This document shows positions 1 through 8,080 of a DNA stretch of 64,000 bases, piece by piece (the stretch's first letter is position 1; each line of letters begins with the position of its first letter). The position numbers and the translations under genes are program-made. The DNA comes from JAAOIF01 sp965217125 (GTDB lineage Bacteria > Pseudomonadota > Gammaproteobacteria > PS1 > Pseudothioglobaceae), in NCBI GenBank assembly GCA_965217125.1, contig OZ244244.1, forward strand, positions 1,860,001-1,924,000, given 5' to 3'. The notes under the pieces were generated by a model. It made no database searches and had not been told where the DNA came from. It saw nothing but the letters and a program-made list of their open reading frames with translations.

Positions 1-615
1 TTGAATATTGCAAAATTATTCAATGTTTCATATAAAAAAAATAACAAACAAGATGTAATCTTTAAGGGTATGCTTAAATTTTCTTTTGTAGAAAAAATAT
101 TTCCAGATGATAATAAAAAGAATACACTAAAAAACTATTATCAAGATTTAAAAAATAAAGTAAGTTGGCTTAGAAAAAATCCTCATTTTTGGCTTCAATA
201 CGGTATGTCATATATAACATTTAATAACTACTCAAAAGCACAAACATACTTTGATAATGCTTATTCGTTAGCAGAAAAAAAGCATGATTATCATACTAAA
301 AACATTGACACACAACAAGCTAGGCTGTGGATGTTGCAAGCAATGAAAGAAGATTTTGAATATTTCAATAAATCGCATAGAATATTTGTAACTCTTGAAA
401 ATGATAACTATAAGTTTAGGCAACTTTCATTATATAAAAAATACTTTAAATCACCTTGTTATCAAGCTTTACCAAAAAATAAAAAAGTTATATTTGAACA
501 TGCTTGTAAGAGTATATTTGAATCTGTAAAAAATTTAGATGACAATTATGCTATTAAAGTCGCAAATATGTTTGAACTAATGATAGATGAAATAAAGGCA
601 GATAGATTAAAATAA
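1..615 (+). CDS. Hypothetical helical protein, probably the C-terminal part of a larger gene
   Basis: The frame is open from the first base (TTG), so the gene may begin left of the window. The 204 visible residues are lysine- and aromatic-rich and look wholly helical. The stretch around residues 60-90 (NPHFWLQYGMSYI, then YFDNAYSLAEKK) looks like a TPR-like helical pair of the kind found at the C-terminal end of large NTPase or SIR2-type defence proteins. That family link is my recollection of style, not a demonstrated match. It is followed by gene scraps rather than a clean operon, which fits the edge of an accessory region. Confidence 0.5.
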   Translation: MNIAKLFNVSYKKNNKQDVIFKGMLKFSFVEKIFPDDNKKNTLKNYYQDLKNKVSWLRKNPHFWLQYGMSYITFNNYSKAQTYFDNAYSLAEKKHDYHTKNIDTQQARLWMLQAMKEDFEYFNKSHRIFVTLENDNYKFRQLSLYKKYFKSPCYQALPKNKKVIFEHACKSIFESVKNLDDNYAIKVANMFELMIDEIKADRLK

Positions 616-628
616 TGAAGTTGCTATT

Positions 629-727
629 ATGCAAGCAATTACACAACACTGGGAAAATACCTTAATTGATTTAGTTAAAAGTGCCAATGAGAAAATCTAT
701 CTTCGCTATTATAAGCAACAAAAATGA
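629..727 (+). pseudogene. 32-codon gene scrap
   Basis: A short ATG frame encodes MQAITQHWENTLIDLVKSAN and then stops at a TGA after 32 codons. The opening resembles the first helix of phospholipase D-like nucleases or defence proteins, where a similar phrase precedes the first beta strand. The catalytic HxK motif and everything after it are missing, so this is at most the leading end of a lost gene. No convincing ribosome binding site was seen. It may equally be a chance frame. Confidence 0.25.
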
Positions 728-837
728 CAGTGTAGATTGCAAGTTACTTACAAAATTTACTTTGCCAAATATGCGCACAAGCGCGCTTAATAAATAAAAC
801 ATACAAGGTAAAATACCAATTTTCTACACAAAAAAAT

Positions 838-1020
838 ATGTTATTAATCAGCGAAGTGATGATTGCAAATACCGATTTAGAATCGTTTGAGGATTTGGTG
901 GGGGTGGTTAAAAATATTGCTAATTCTGGCAGTGAGCGGTTTTTTCAAATGGATGTGAAGCCGGATTATGGCGATACTCCAGAAAATTGGGAGGATAGGC
1001 TTGAGGCGGCTTTTTATTAA
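838..1020 (+). CDS. Small hypothetical protein or gene remnant
   Basis: Sixty acidic residues ending in ENWEDRLEAAFY; no family recognised. An alternative ATG lies six codons inside (856). There is no clear Shine-Dalgarno sequence before either start. The frame ends nine bases before the next gene, as in an operon, so it could be a genuine small gene or the C-terminal remnant of a longer one whose start was lost together with the neighbouring scraps. Confidence 0.4.
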   Translation: MLLISEVMIANTDLESFEDLVGVVKNIANSGSERFFQMDVKPDYGDTPENWEDRLEAAFY

Positions 1021-1029
1021 GGATAACTA

Positions 1030-1746
1030 ATGGGATTCAAATATTTAAACAAAGAGCAAGATATTTTTGATGGAGACGACAGCGAAGATGTTTATGCTAA
1101 CGAGGAGCAACTTAAAGCCAGATTAGAATATTTTGAAGCCCAGCTTGTTGGGATGGCTGAGGGCGTGGCTGTGGAAGATAGAATTAAAACGCTGTTAGAA
1201 ATTGGGCGTATTCAAGTTGAGCGTTATAAGGGCGCAGACGCTTGGGAAAAAGCCTTTACTGCGTTCAATTTAGCACAACAAAATGAATTATGGGAATTAG
1301 CGGTCGAGGCATGCGATGTGATGTTTTTGTCCGAAGGACCGGATGCGTTAGTTGCCCTTGGACACGCATTGTGGTTGGGGGTAAGCTTTCCGATTGACCC
1401 TGAAATTAGCGTGGCAATGTTGCAGCATTTGGTTGAGGAGTCGCCCGAAGAGGCGGATACCCGTGCGGTGGCGGCTACAGTGGCACATTACATAACTTCA
1501 ATGCGTTGTGGTAAAGATGACGATTTGACTTTTTTCAGCGCACAAATGCTGGCAAGTGTTGCTGATAAACATTCTCACATCAGCGACCAATCAACTTTTG
1601 ATTTATGGCGTAAAACTTTACAGTTGGACAAACCTGAAGTATTTTTGCAAAAATTATCGAACGCGATTGAGCAATTAGTCGGAGACAAATGGTGGATTGA
1701 TCGCGATAAAATTAGAGCAAAATTGGAGACAGTAAATGAAAATTAA
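1030..1746 (+). CDS. Conserved hypothetical acidic protein upstream of trpF
   Basis: A 238-residue soluble, acidic, mostly helical protein with no signal peptide or membrane segment. AAGGA lies just before the ATG and supports the start. Its last 11 bases overlap the first codons of trpF, so the two are probably translationally coupled. I do not recognise the family. Helices around residues 50-160 (ALGHALWLG, then VAMLQHLVEESPEEADTRAV) could form a repeat-type scaffold, but no repeat register is convincing. Tight coupling to trpF argues that it is a real gene; it does not show a tryptophan-related role. Confidence 0.7.
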   Translation: MGFKYLNKEQDIFDGDDSEDVYANEEQLKARLEYFEAQLVGMAEGVAVEDRIKTLLEIGRIQVERYKGADAWEKAFTAFNLAQQNELWELAVEACDVMFLSEGPDALVALGHALWLGVSFPIDPEISVAMLQHLVEESPEEADTRAVAATVAHYITSMRCGKDDDLTFFSAQMLASVADKHSHISDQSTFDLWRKTLQLDKPEVFLQKLSNAIEQLVGDKWWIDRDKIRAKLETVNEN

Positions 1747-2335
1747 AATTTGTGGATTTACCCAAGCTAATAATGCACGAGAGGCGGCACTGCTCGGTAT
1801 AGATGCGATTGGCTTGGTGTTTTATCAGCGCTCACCGCGTTGTGTGGATGCTGAGTCTGCCTTGCAAATTATTAATGCGCTGCCGCCGTTTGTTAATCGC
1901 GTAGGCTTATTTGTGAATGCGGATGCTGGTTTTATTGATGAGCTGTTATGCGAGCTGCCACTTGATACTTTGCAGTTTCACGGAGACGAGCTGCCACTTG
2001 AATGTGCCCAATATGGTATGCCATTTATTAAAACTGTGCATGTTAATCAACAGACTAATCTTAGCAAAATAGCAGAGCAATATCATCAGGCCAGTGCTTT
2101 GTTATTAGACACACCTAATGCGGAGTTTGGCGGCACAGGGCAAACTTTTGATTGGTCGCTCATCACCCAAATTGACAAGCCGATTATTCTTGCTGGTGGC
2201 TTAAACCATGATAATATTGCCGAAGCCATTAGTCGGGTTAAGCCTTATGCGGTTGATGTATCTAGCGGCGTGGAAAGTGCAAAGGGCATTAAAGACATTA
2301 GCAAAATAAGGCAATTTTTAGATGGCATAAGCTAA
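1736..2335 (+). CDS. trpF: Phosphoribosylanthranilate isomerase
   Basis: Converts N-(5-phosphoribosyl)anthranilate to CdRP, the third step of tryptophan synthesis, as a cytosolic TIM barrel. The 199 residues match the family length. The KICGFT motif at residues 4-9 carries the catalytic cysteine (Cys6). The general acid is Asp125 in LLLDT. LAGGL (152-156) and DVSSGVE (174-180) form the phosphate-binding loops. The start overlaps the upstream hypothetical gene by 11 bases. trpB lies 1.6 kb downstream beyond an SPFH/NfeD pair, and trpA is a further 4 kb away, so the trp genes are dispersed rather than in one operon. Confidence 0.97.
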   Translation: MKIKICGFTQANNAREAALLGIDAIGLVFYQRSPRCVDAESALQIINALPPFVNRVGLFVNADAGFIDELLCELPLDTLQFHGDELPLECAQYGMPFIKTVHVNQQTNLSKIAEQYHQASALLLDTPNAEFGGTGQTFDWSLITQIDKPIILAGGLNHDNIAEAISRVKPYAVDVSSGVESAKGIKDISKIRQFLDGIS

Positions 2336-2574
2336 TTTCCTTATTTCACTTTATTGCAAAAAAGTATAATATAGATTTCCTTATTTCACTTTATGGCAAA
2401 AAAGTAAAATATAGATTTCCTTATTTCACTTTATTGCAAAAAAGTATAATATAGATTTCCTTATTTCACTTTATTGCAAAAAAGTATAATATAGATTTCC
2501 TTATTTCACTTTATTGCAAAAAAGTAAAATATAGATTTCCTTATCGCATTTTGTTAAGAAAAAGCATAATAATG
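2335..2574 (+). repeat. 40-bp tandem repeat, five copies plus a degenerate sixth
   Basis: Five consecutive 40-bp units begin at 2335, 2375, 2415, 2455 and 2495 and differ at only one or two positions. A sixth, diverged unit runs to about 2574. Each unit reads atttccttatttcacttta followed by ttgcaaaaaagtataatatag. Each carries a TATAAT or TAAAAT -10-like hexamer and a purine-rich tract. The array fills the gap between the trpF stop and the SPFH gene, so any promoter of that gene lies in or just after it. Confidence 0.95.
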
Positions 2575-2618
2575 GCTTTATTTTTTTTGTTAAAATATAA
2601 TATTTTTACAGGAGATAG

Positions 2619-3536
2619 ATGATGGGTGATTTCCCAATATTTAGTATTATTGTCTTTATTATAGCAATTGTTTTTATTCTAAAAACGATAAAAATCGTGC
2701 CACAAAGCGATATTTATGTGATTGAACGACTGGGTAAATTTTCCCGTGAGCTAACCGCTGGGATAAATATTATTATTCCGTTTTTAGATGTGGTGCGCCA
2801 AAAAATTACTGTGCGTGAGCAGATTATTGATATTCCATCGCAATCGGTGATTACCAAAGACAATGTTAATATTACCATTGATGGCTTGGTTTTTTGCAAA
2901 GTGCAAAGTGCTAGAGAGGCGATTTATAATGTGGTTAGCTTTAAGTATGCGATTACTTCGCTGGCAATGACTACACTCAGAAGTGAGATTGGCTCAATGT
3001 CACTGGATGACACCTTGAGCAATCGTGAAACGCTGAATGCGCACCTGCAATCCGAACTTTCAGATGCGGCAACAAATTGGGGTTTGTTAGTAACCCGGGT
3101 TGAGATTAGCGACATATCAGTGCCAAGTGATATTGAACAGGCGATGAATTTGCAAATGAAAGCAGAGCGCGAAAAACGCAGTATTGAGCTTAATGCATTA
3201 GCGGAAAAAGAGGCAGTGATCCGTAAGGCAGAGGCAATTAAGCAATCTGAGGTGCTTAAAGCTGAGGCAATTGAGCGTATGGCAGATGCGAAAAAGTACG
3301 AGCAAGAAAAAGTTGCCGAAGGTCAGCAAAAAGCCATTAGTATAATCAATGATGCGATTGCCAAGAACTCTGATTCTGCTGAATTTTTGCTAGCGAAAGA
3401 CCGTATTAAAGCTTTTAATGCATTGGCGAGTAGCGAAAGTAAAGACAAGATAATTGTGCCTTATGAGGCAGCTGAATTGATTGGCTCACTCAGCGTGATT
3501 AAAGAAGTGTTAATGAGCAAAAAAGCCAATGAATAA
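2619..3536 (+). CDS. SPFH/band-7 (stomatin-like) membrane protein
   Basis: A 305-residue stomatin/QmcA-type protein: one N-terminal transmembrane helix (about residues 8-25), then the SPFH/PHB domain (IYVIERLGKFSRELTAGINI onward, about 30-190), then a long charged coiled coil of Glu/Lys/Ala (about 185-240). These proteins form large oligomers in the inner membrane and are linked to membrane quality control. GGAG precedes tandem ATG codons at 2619 and 2622; the first is used here. The downstream nfeD-like gene overlaps by 8 bases, the usual partner arrangement. Control is likely through the upstream 40-bp repeat region. Confidence 0.92.
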   Translation: MMGDFPIFSIIVFIIAIVFILKTIKIVPQSDIYVIERLGKFSRELTAGINIIIPFLDVVRQKITVREQIIDIPSQSVITKDNVNITIDGLVFCKVQSAREAIYNVVSFKYAITSLAMTTLRSEIGSMSLDDTLSNRETLNAHLQSELSDAATNWGLLVTRVEISDISVPSDIEQAMNLQMKAEREKRSIELNALAEKEAVIRKAEAIKQSEVLKAEAIERMADAKKYEQEKVAEGQQKAISIINDAIAKNSDSAEFLLAKDRIKAFNALASSESKDKIIVPYEAAELIGSLSVIKEVLMSKKANE

Positions 3537-3939
3537 TCTTTCTCCACTGATGTTGTTTGCCATTGGTTTGGTGCTGATATTTATAGAGGTTGGTCTATAT
3601 TCGTTTTTTGTTATTTGGTTTGGCATTGCATTTATTGTGGTTGCCGTGTTGGAATACAGCTATGGACTGCCTTCAATTTGGTGGCAATTTGCTTGGGTTA
3701 GCGTCTTAGCGCTGGTATTATTCGCCCTGTTTTATAAGCCCTTAAAACGCTTGGTCAGTAAAAACAACACGGTCAAAGATGACTTTATCAAACAACAAGG
3801 TAGCGGCATCATCAAAAACCAAATGCTGAATTATCAGGGCAGTTATTTTAAAGTGCCAGACACTGACCTATCTGCATTAGAAGGTAAAACGGTTGCAGTT
3901 ATGAAAATTGAAAAAAATAATGCTTGGATAAACCCCTAA
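3529..3939 (+). CDS. NfeD-family membrane protein
   Basis: A 136-residue short NfeD-like protein with two or three hydrophobic helices in the first 75 residues and a C-terminal OB-fold-like beta domain (about 85-136, ending in MKIEKNNAWINP). The protease domain of long NfeD proteins is absent. It overlaps the SPFH gene by 8 bases. SPFH-NfeD pairs are a well-established partnership in which NfeD assists or caps the stomatin oligomer in the inner membrane. The start is fixed by the overlap and is otherwise weakly supported by Shine-Dalgarno sequence. Confidence 0.88.
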   Translation: MNNLSPLMLFAIGLVLIFIEVGLYSFFVIWFGIAFIVVAVLEYSYGLPSIWWQFAWVSVLALVLFALFYKPLKRLVSKNNTVKDDFIKQQGSGIIKNQMLNYQGSYFKVPDTDLSALEGKTVAVMKIEKNNAWINP

Positions 3940-3952
3940 TTTAAATATCAAA

Positions 3953-5158
3953 ATGAAAAATTACAATTTACCAAACGATAGCGGGCATTTTGCACAGTAT
4001 GGCGGTGTTTTTATTGCAGAAACTTTGATGGCGGCTGTAACTGAGCTTAAAGATGCGTATCAACAATACAAAGATGACAAAGATTTTATTGCAGAATTTA
4101 AGCACGATCTCAAGCATTATGTTGGGCGTGAAACGCCGCTTTATCATGCACAAAATCTCAGTAAAAAGTTTGGCGGCGCACAAATTTACCTGAAACGCGA
4201 GGACCTTAATCATACTGGCGCACACAAAATAAACAACACTATCGGGCAAGCACTATTAGCTAAACGCATGGGCAAAACCCGCATTATTGCTGAAACTGGT
4301 GCAGGGCAACATGGTGTGGCAGCCGCTACTGTTGCCGCCCGTTTGGGCTTAGAATGTGTGGTGTATATGGGCGAGGTTGATGTGGCGCGTCAGGCACTCA
4401 ATGTTTTTAGAATGAAATTGCTTGGTGCAACGGTTATTCCTGTTAGTTCTGGCTCAAAAACCCTAAAAGATTCATTGAATGAAGCGATGCGCGACTGGGT
4501 GACTAATATTAGCGATACCTTTTATATCATTGGCTCTGTGGCCGGCCCTCATCCGTATCCGATGATGGTGCGTGATTTTCAAAGCGTGATTGGAAAAGAG
4601 GCAAAAGCACAGTTTGCCCAGCAAGTGGGCGGGCTACCTGATGCTTTAGTGGCTTGTGTGGGCGGCGGCTCGAATGCAATTGGTCTGTTTTATGCGTTTA
4701 TTGAGGACCAGGATGTGGCAATTTATGGGGTTGAAGCGGCAGGTTATGGTTTAGAAAAAGGCGCAACTGCACACGCAGCACCACTATGCGCTGGCTCTGT
4801 GGGCGTGCTACATGGCAATCGTACTTATTTAATGGAAGACGACAACGGACAAATTATCGAAGGGCACTCAATCTCAGCAGGTTTAGATTATCCCGGTGTT
4901 GGGCCAGAACATGCGTATTTAAAAGACAGCGGCCGTGCAAAATATGTTGCTGTTACCGACAAACAAACATTATCAGCTTTTCACACACTGACTAAGGTTG
5001 AGGGCATTTTGCCAGCGTTGGAATCAGCTCACGCGGTGGCTTACGGCATTAAACTTGCCAAACAACTCGATAGCGATAAAAATATTATTATTAATTTGTC
5101 AGGTCGTGGCGATAAAGACATTCATACCATTGCACAAACTGAAGGGATTGAGTTTTAG
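3953..5158 (+). CDS. trpB: Tryptophan synthase beta subunit
   Basis: Condenses indole with serine to give tryptophan, using PLP, in the alpha2-beta2 complex with TrpA. It is 401 residues, normal for the family. The PLP lysine is Lys92 in GAHKIN. ETGAGQHG (114-121) binds the substrate carboxylate, and a glycine-rich GGGSNAIG loop near residue 240 binds the PLP phosphate. It starts 13 bases after the NfeD-like gene on the same strand. The partner trpA is 4 kb downstream, separated by two minus-strand genes, rpmE and hemE, so alpha and beta are not co-translated here. Confidence 0.98.
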   Translation: MKNYNLPNDSGHFAQYGGVFIAETLMAAVTELKDAYQQYKDDKDFIAEFKHDLKHYVGRETPLYHAQNLSKKFGGAQIYLKREDLNHTGAHKINNTIGQALLAKRMGKTRIIAETGAGQHGVAAATVAARLGLECVVYMGEVDVARQALNVFRMKLLGATVIPVSSGSKTLKDSLNEAMRDWVTNISDTFYIIGSVAGPHPYPMMVRDFQSVIGKEAKAQFAQQVGGLPDALVACVGGGSNAIGLFYAFIEDQDVAIYGVEAAGYGLEKGATAHAAPLCAGSVGVLHGNRTYLMEDDNGQIIEGHSISAGLDYPGVGPEHAYLKDSGRAKYVAVTDKQTLSAFHTLTKVEGILPALESAHAVAYGIKLAKQLDSDKNIIINLSGRGDKDIHTIAQTEGIEF

Positions 5159-5159
5159 T

Positions 5160-6347
5160 TTACAGACCTGTTGGTTTATTTCTTAACCACCACCATAGCA
5201 GTGATAATTGCAGTAGCAGCAACGGAACGGTTGATAATAAAACAATCTCCCAACTAAAATTAAACACCAGCCAACCTGCTGATAATGCTGCTATGGCTTG
5301 CATGGTAAAAATTAAAAAATCGTTGGCAGATTGCACTTTGAATTTTTCAACACTGTTATAAGCTTTTGGCAATAAACTGGTGCCACCGATGAACAGAAAA
5401 TTCCAACCAAGCCCTAATAGAATTAGTGCCAGCCAATAATTATTTAAACTATGGCCGTAGCCGATTACGACACAAGATAAACATAATACGATGCCGATTA
5501 TCATCATTTTGCTGAGTCCAAATAATTTGACAACAATCGGGGTGAATAAGGAAGGCAAAAACATGGCGATAACATGAGATTGGATAACAAATTTAGTTTG
5601 CACTAATGAAAACTCGTCAATAATGTGCATACTCATTGGTGTGGCAGTCATAATATAACTCATAACAATATATCCCACCGCCGCGCTAGAAGTAGCAATG
5701 ATAAATAGCGGTTGTTTTATAATAATTCCCAAACTTCGACCTGATTGCTTTTGCTTTTGCTGAGGTTGAGGCTTAGATTTTATGGCGCAGTCTGAGCGAT
5801 AAAACCATAACAGAAAAAACCCAACTACAAAACAACTGCTGAGTAATAAAAACGAGCCAACAAAAGTGGTATCAAACCAATCTTTTCCCAAGGTTGCAAT
5901 CTCTGGACCTAAAAAAGCAGAAACCAAACCACCAATCAGCACAGTTGAGGCGGCTGTTGCGCTAAGGTCTGTTTCAACACTTTCAATGGCGGCAAACCTA
6001 AACTGATTCATAGTTGCTGCAGTGCCACCAAACAAGAAAGTAGCCAGACAAAATAAATAAAATGATTTTAACTCTAATGCTACTATAGCAAGTGCAATCA
6101 CAGCGATTGTATAAACACAAACCCACAAAAAAGTGCGTCTTCTGCCAATTTTAGACATAATATAAACAACAGGAATAACACTGCTAGCGGTGCCTATCAC
6201 AATCATTGCCACTGGTATGGTTGACAGATTGTCATTAGCAACCAAAGACTGCCCAATAATACCTCCAAGGAAAACCACAAAAACTGGCAAAGACATAAAT
6301 AATGCTAAACTAACTGCCAATAACCAGACATTACGAGGTAAATACAT
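5160..6347 (-). CDS. Major facilitator superfamily transporter
   Basis: A 395-residue, 12-helix MFS permease. The loop MSKIGRRRTF (about residues 64-73) is the characteristic charged motif between helices 2 and 3, and a basic/Gln-rich central loop (SKPQPQQKQKQSGRSLG, about 191-207) separates the two six-helix halves. The substrate cannot be told from sequence; export or sugar/drug families are equally possible. The ATG directly abuts the glmU stop codon, so the pair is probably one transcription unit. It converges on trpB with a single intervening base. Confidence 0.88.
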   Translation of the reverse strand: MYLPRNVWLLAVSLALFMSLPVFVVFLGGIIGQSLVANDNLSTIPVAMIVIGTASSVIPVVYIMSKIGRRRTFLWVCVYTIAVIALAIVALELKSFYLFCLATFLFGGTAATMNQFRFAAIESVETDLSATAASTVLIGGLVSAFLGPEIATLGKDWFDTTFVGSFLLLSSCFVVGFFLLWFYRSDCAIKSKPQPQQKQKQSGRSLGIIIKQPLFIIATSSAAVGYIVMSYIMTATPMSMHIIDEFSLVQTKFVIQSHVIAMFLPSLFTPIVVKLFGLSKMMIIGIVLCLSCVVIGYGHSLNNYWLALILLGLGWNFLFIGGTSLLPKAYNSVEKFKVQSANDFLIFTMQAIAALSAGWLVFNFSWEIVLLSTVPLLLLQLSLLWWWLRNKPTGL

Positions 6348-7706
6348 TTATTTTTTACTCGGGCTCTGCCAATTTTTCAGACTGGTTTGTTTAGTGCGAC
6401 TTAGGGTTAGTGTATCTTCTGGCGTGTCTTTGCTGATGGTTGAACCAGCGCCGATGGTGGCATTTTTGCCAATCGTAACCGGGGCAATTAGTTGTGAGTC
6501 AGAGCCGATGAATGCGCCATCTTCAATGGTGGTTTGATGTTTATTAACACCATCATAATTGCAAGTAATCACTCCGGCGCCAATATTTACATCCATACCA
6601 ATGCTACTATCTCCTATATAACTAAGGTGAGGGACTTTTGAGCCAGCGCCAATGGTGGATTTTTTGACTTCAACAAAATTGCCAATTTTTGCGTTTTTGC
6701 CAATTTTGGACTCTGGGCGAATACGGGCAAATGGACCGATTGAGGCAGCATCACCAATGATAGCGTTTTCAATGACAGAGTTGGCTAAAACAGTAACATT
6801 ATTACCAATTTTAGTGTTTTTGATGATGCAATTTGCTGCAATATTGGTGTTATTGCCTAAACTCACTTCGCCCTCAATTAAGACATTAATATCACAAACA
6901 CAATCTTTCCCAAAACTTAGGCTGCCGCGACAATCAAAGCGGGCAGGGTCTTTTAAGCCTAAGCCCTGTTGCATAAATTGCATAGCTTGATTTTGCTGAA
7001 ATGCTCTTTCTAATGCCGCTAATTGTGTTTTATCATTCACACCAGTTACCTCTAATTGGTTTTTTGCAATGACACTGGCAATGGTTTTGCCATCACCTAC
7101 TGCTATTTCAATAATATCGGTTAAGTAAAATTCGCCTTGGGCGTTGTTGTTGTTAATGCTGTTAAGATAGGTTTTTAATAAGCCACTATGCACAGCCATA
7201 ATACCAGTATTAACCTCACAGATTTTGTGTTGCGGCGGCGTTGCATCGTGCTGTTCAACAATGGCTTGGATTTTGTTATTAGCACGAATGATACGCCCAT
7301 AGCCGGCAGGATTGTCGAGCATCACTGAGAGTAGAGAGATGCCGGTTTGTTGCGCTTTATCAATCAAATTATTGAGGGTTGATTGCCTAATTAACGGCAC
7401 ATCGCCATACAATATCAGCGAGATTGAATCGTCCTTAATCTGTGGCATTGCTTGTTGCACCGCGTGCCCTGTGCCTAATTGCTCGGTTTGTTGTATCCAA
7501 TGAATGCTATTGTCATCAATGGCATCTTGTACTTGCTTGCCAGCAAAACCATATACAACAAACACTTGATTGCACAGCGCCTGAGCCTGAGATAACACAT
7601 GAGCCAATAAAGTATTAGCAGATAAAATTTGCAATACTTTGGGTTTTGCAGAGTTCATGCGGGTACTTTTACCGGCTGCAAGAATGATGGCATTAATATT
7701 TTTCAT
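6348..7706 (-). CDS. glmU: Bifunctional UDP-GlcNAc pyrophosphorylase / glucosamine-1-P acetyltransferase
   Basis: Makes UDP-N-acetylglucosamine for peptidoglycan and LPS in the cytosol. The N-terminal uridyltransferase domain carries LAAGKSTRMNSAKPKVL at residues 9-25. The C-terminal half (about 250-445) is a left-handed beta helix of hexapeptide repeats with the acetyltransferase site (GPFARIRPES, GNFVEVKKS, HLSYIGDS). The length of 452 is standard. It is first of a two-gene unit with the MFS transporter and is divergent from rpmE across an 80-base gap. Confidence 0.97.
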   Translation of the reverse strand: MKNINAIILAAGKSTRMNSAKPKVLQILSANTLLAHVLSQAQALCNQVFVVYGFAGKQVQDAIDDNSIHWIQQTEQLGTGHAVQQAMPQIKDDSISLILYGDVPLIRQSTLNNLIDKAQQTGISLLSVMLDNPAGYGRIIRANNKIQAIVEQHDATPPQHKICEVNTGIMAVHSGLLKTYLNSINNNNAQGEFYLTDIIEIAVGDGKTIASVIAKNQLEVTGVNDKTQLAALERAFQQNQAMQFMQQGLGLKDPARFDCRGSLSFGKDCVCDINVLIEGEVSLGNNTNIAANCIIKNTKIGNNVTVLANSVIENAIIGDAASIGPFARIRPESKIGKNAKIGNFVEVKKSTIGAGSKVPHLSYIGDSSIGMDVNIGAGVITCNYDGVNKHQTTIEDGAFIGSDSQLIAPVTIGKNATIGAGSTISKDTPEDTLTLSRTKQTSLKNWQSPSKK

Positions 7707-7743
7707 AGTTGCATTTTAATTAAAATAAAGTCTAATAATAGTA

Positions 7744-7749
7744 TATAAT
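7744..7749 (+). promoter_or_regulatory. Probable -10 element for rpmE
   Basis: A consensus TATAAT lies 37 bases before the rpmE ATG in the glmU/rpmE divergent gap. No good -35 hexamer was found at normal spacing, so this is suggestive only. Confidence 0.4.
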
Positions 7750-7786
7750 TTACGCTCTTTTAGATTTAGTTAAAAACATTATCAAT

Positions 7787-7999
7787 ATGAAAACAGATAT
7801 TCACCCTAATTATGACACTATTAAAGTCGTATGCTCATGTGGCAATACTTTCAGCTCGCGTTCAACCATTGGCAAAGAAGAATTACATCTTGATGTATGT
7901 TCTAATTGCCACCCTTTTTACACCGGCAAGCAGAAAATTGTGGACACGGCAGGTCGTGTTGAGAAATTCAAATCACGCTACAGCTCATTTAAGCGATAA
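7787..7999 (+). CDS. rpmE: 50S ribosomal protein L31
   Basis: A 70-residue zinc-containing form of L31, a component of the large subunit at the inter-subunit bridge. The N-terminal MKTDIHPNY is typical, and four cysteines at 16, 18, 38 and 41 (CSC...CSNC) bind zinc. Zinc-binding L31 is the form usually replaced by a paralogue under zinc limitation in other bacteria; no paralogue is visible here. Monocistronic: a TATAAT lies upstream and a strong terminator immediately downstream. Confidence 0.97.
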   Translation: MKTDIHPNYDTIKVVCSCGNTFSSRSTIGKEELHLDVCSNCHPFYTGKQKIVDTAGRVEKFKSRYSSFKR

Positions 8000-8015
8000 G
8001 ATTTTAAAATATTGC

Positions 8016-8039
8016 AAAGGCCACGAAAGTGGCTTTTTT
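8016..8039 (+). terminator. Rho-independent terminator after rpmE
   Basis: GGCCAC-gaaa-GTGGCT stem-loop with a GNRA-like tetraloop, followed by a run of six T residues, 17 bases after the rpmE stop. Confidence 0.9.
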
Positions 8040-8080
8040 ATGCCTAATTAACAGCATAATGATTATAATTATTGCCCACT

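Noticed and set aside
2335..2574. Regular repeats as a CRISPR array
   Set aside because: The units abut each other with no unique spacers between them; it is a simple tandem repeat, and no cas genes are present.
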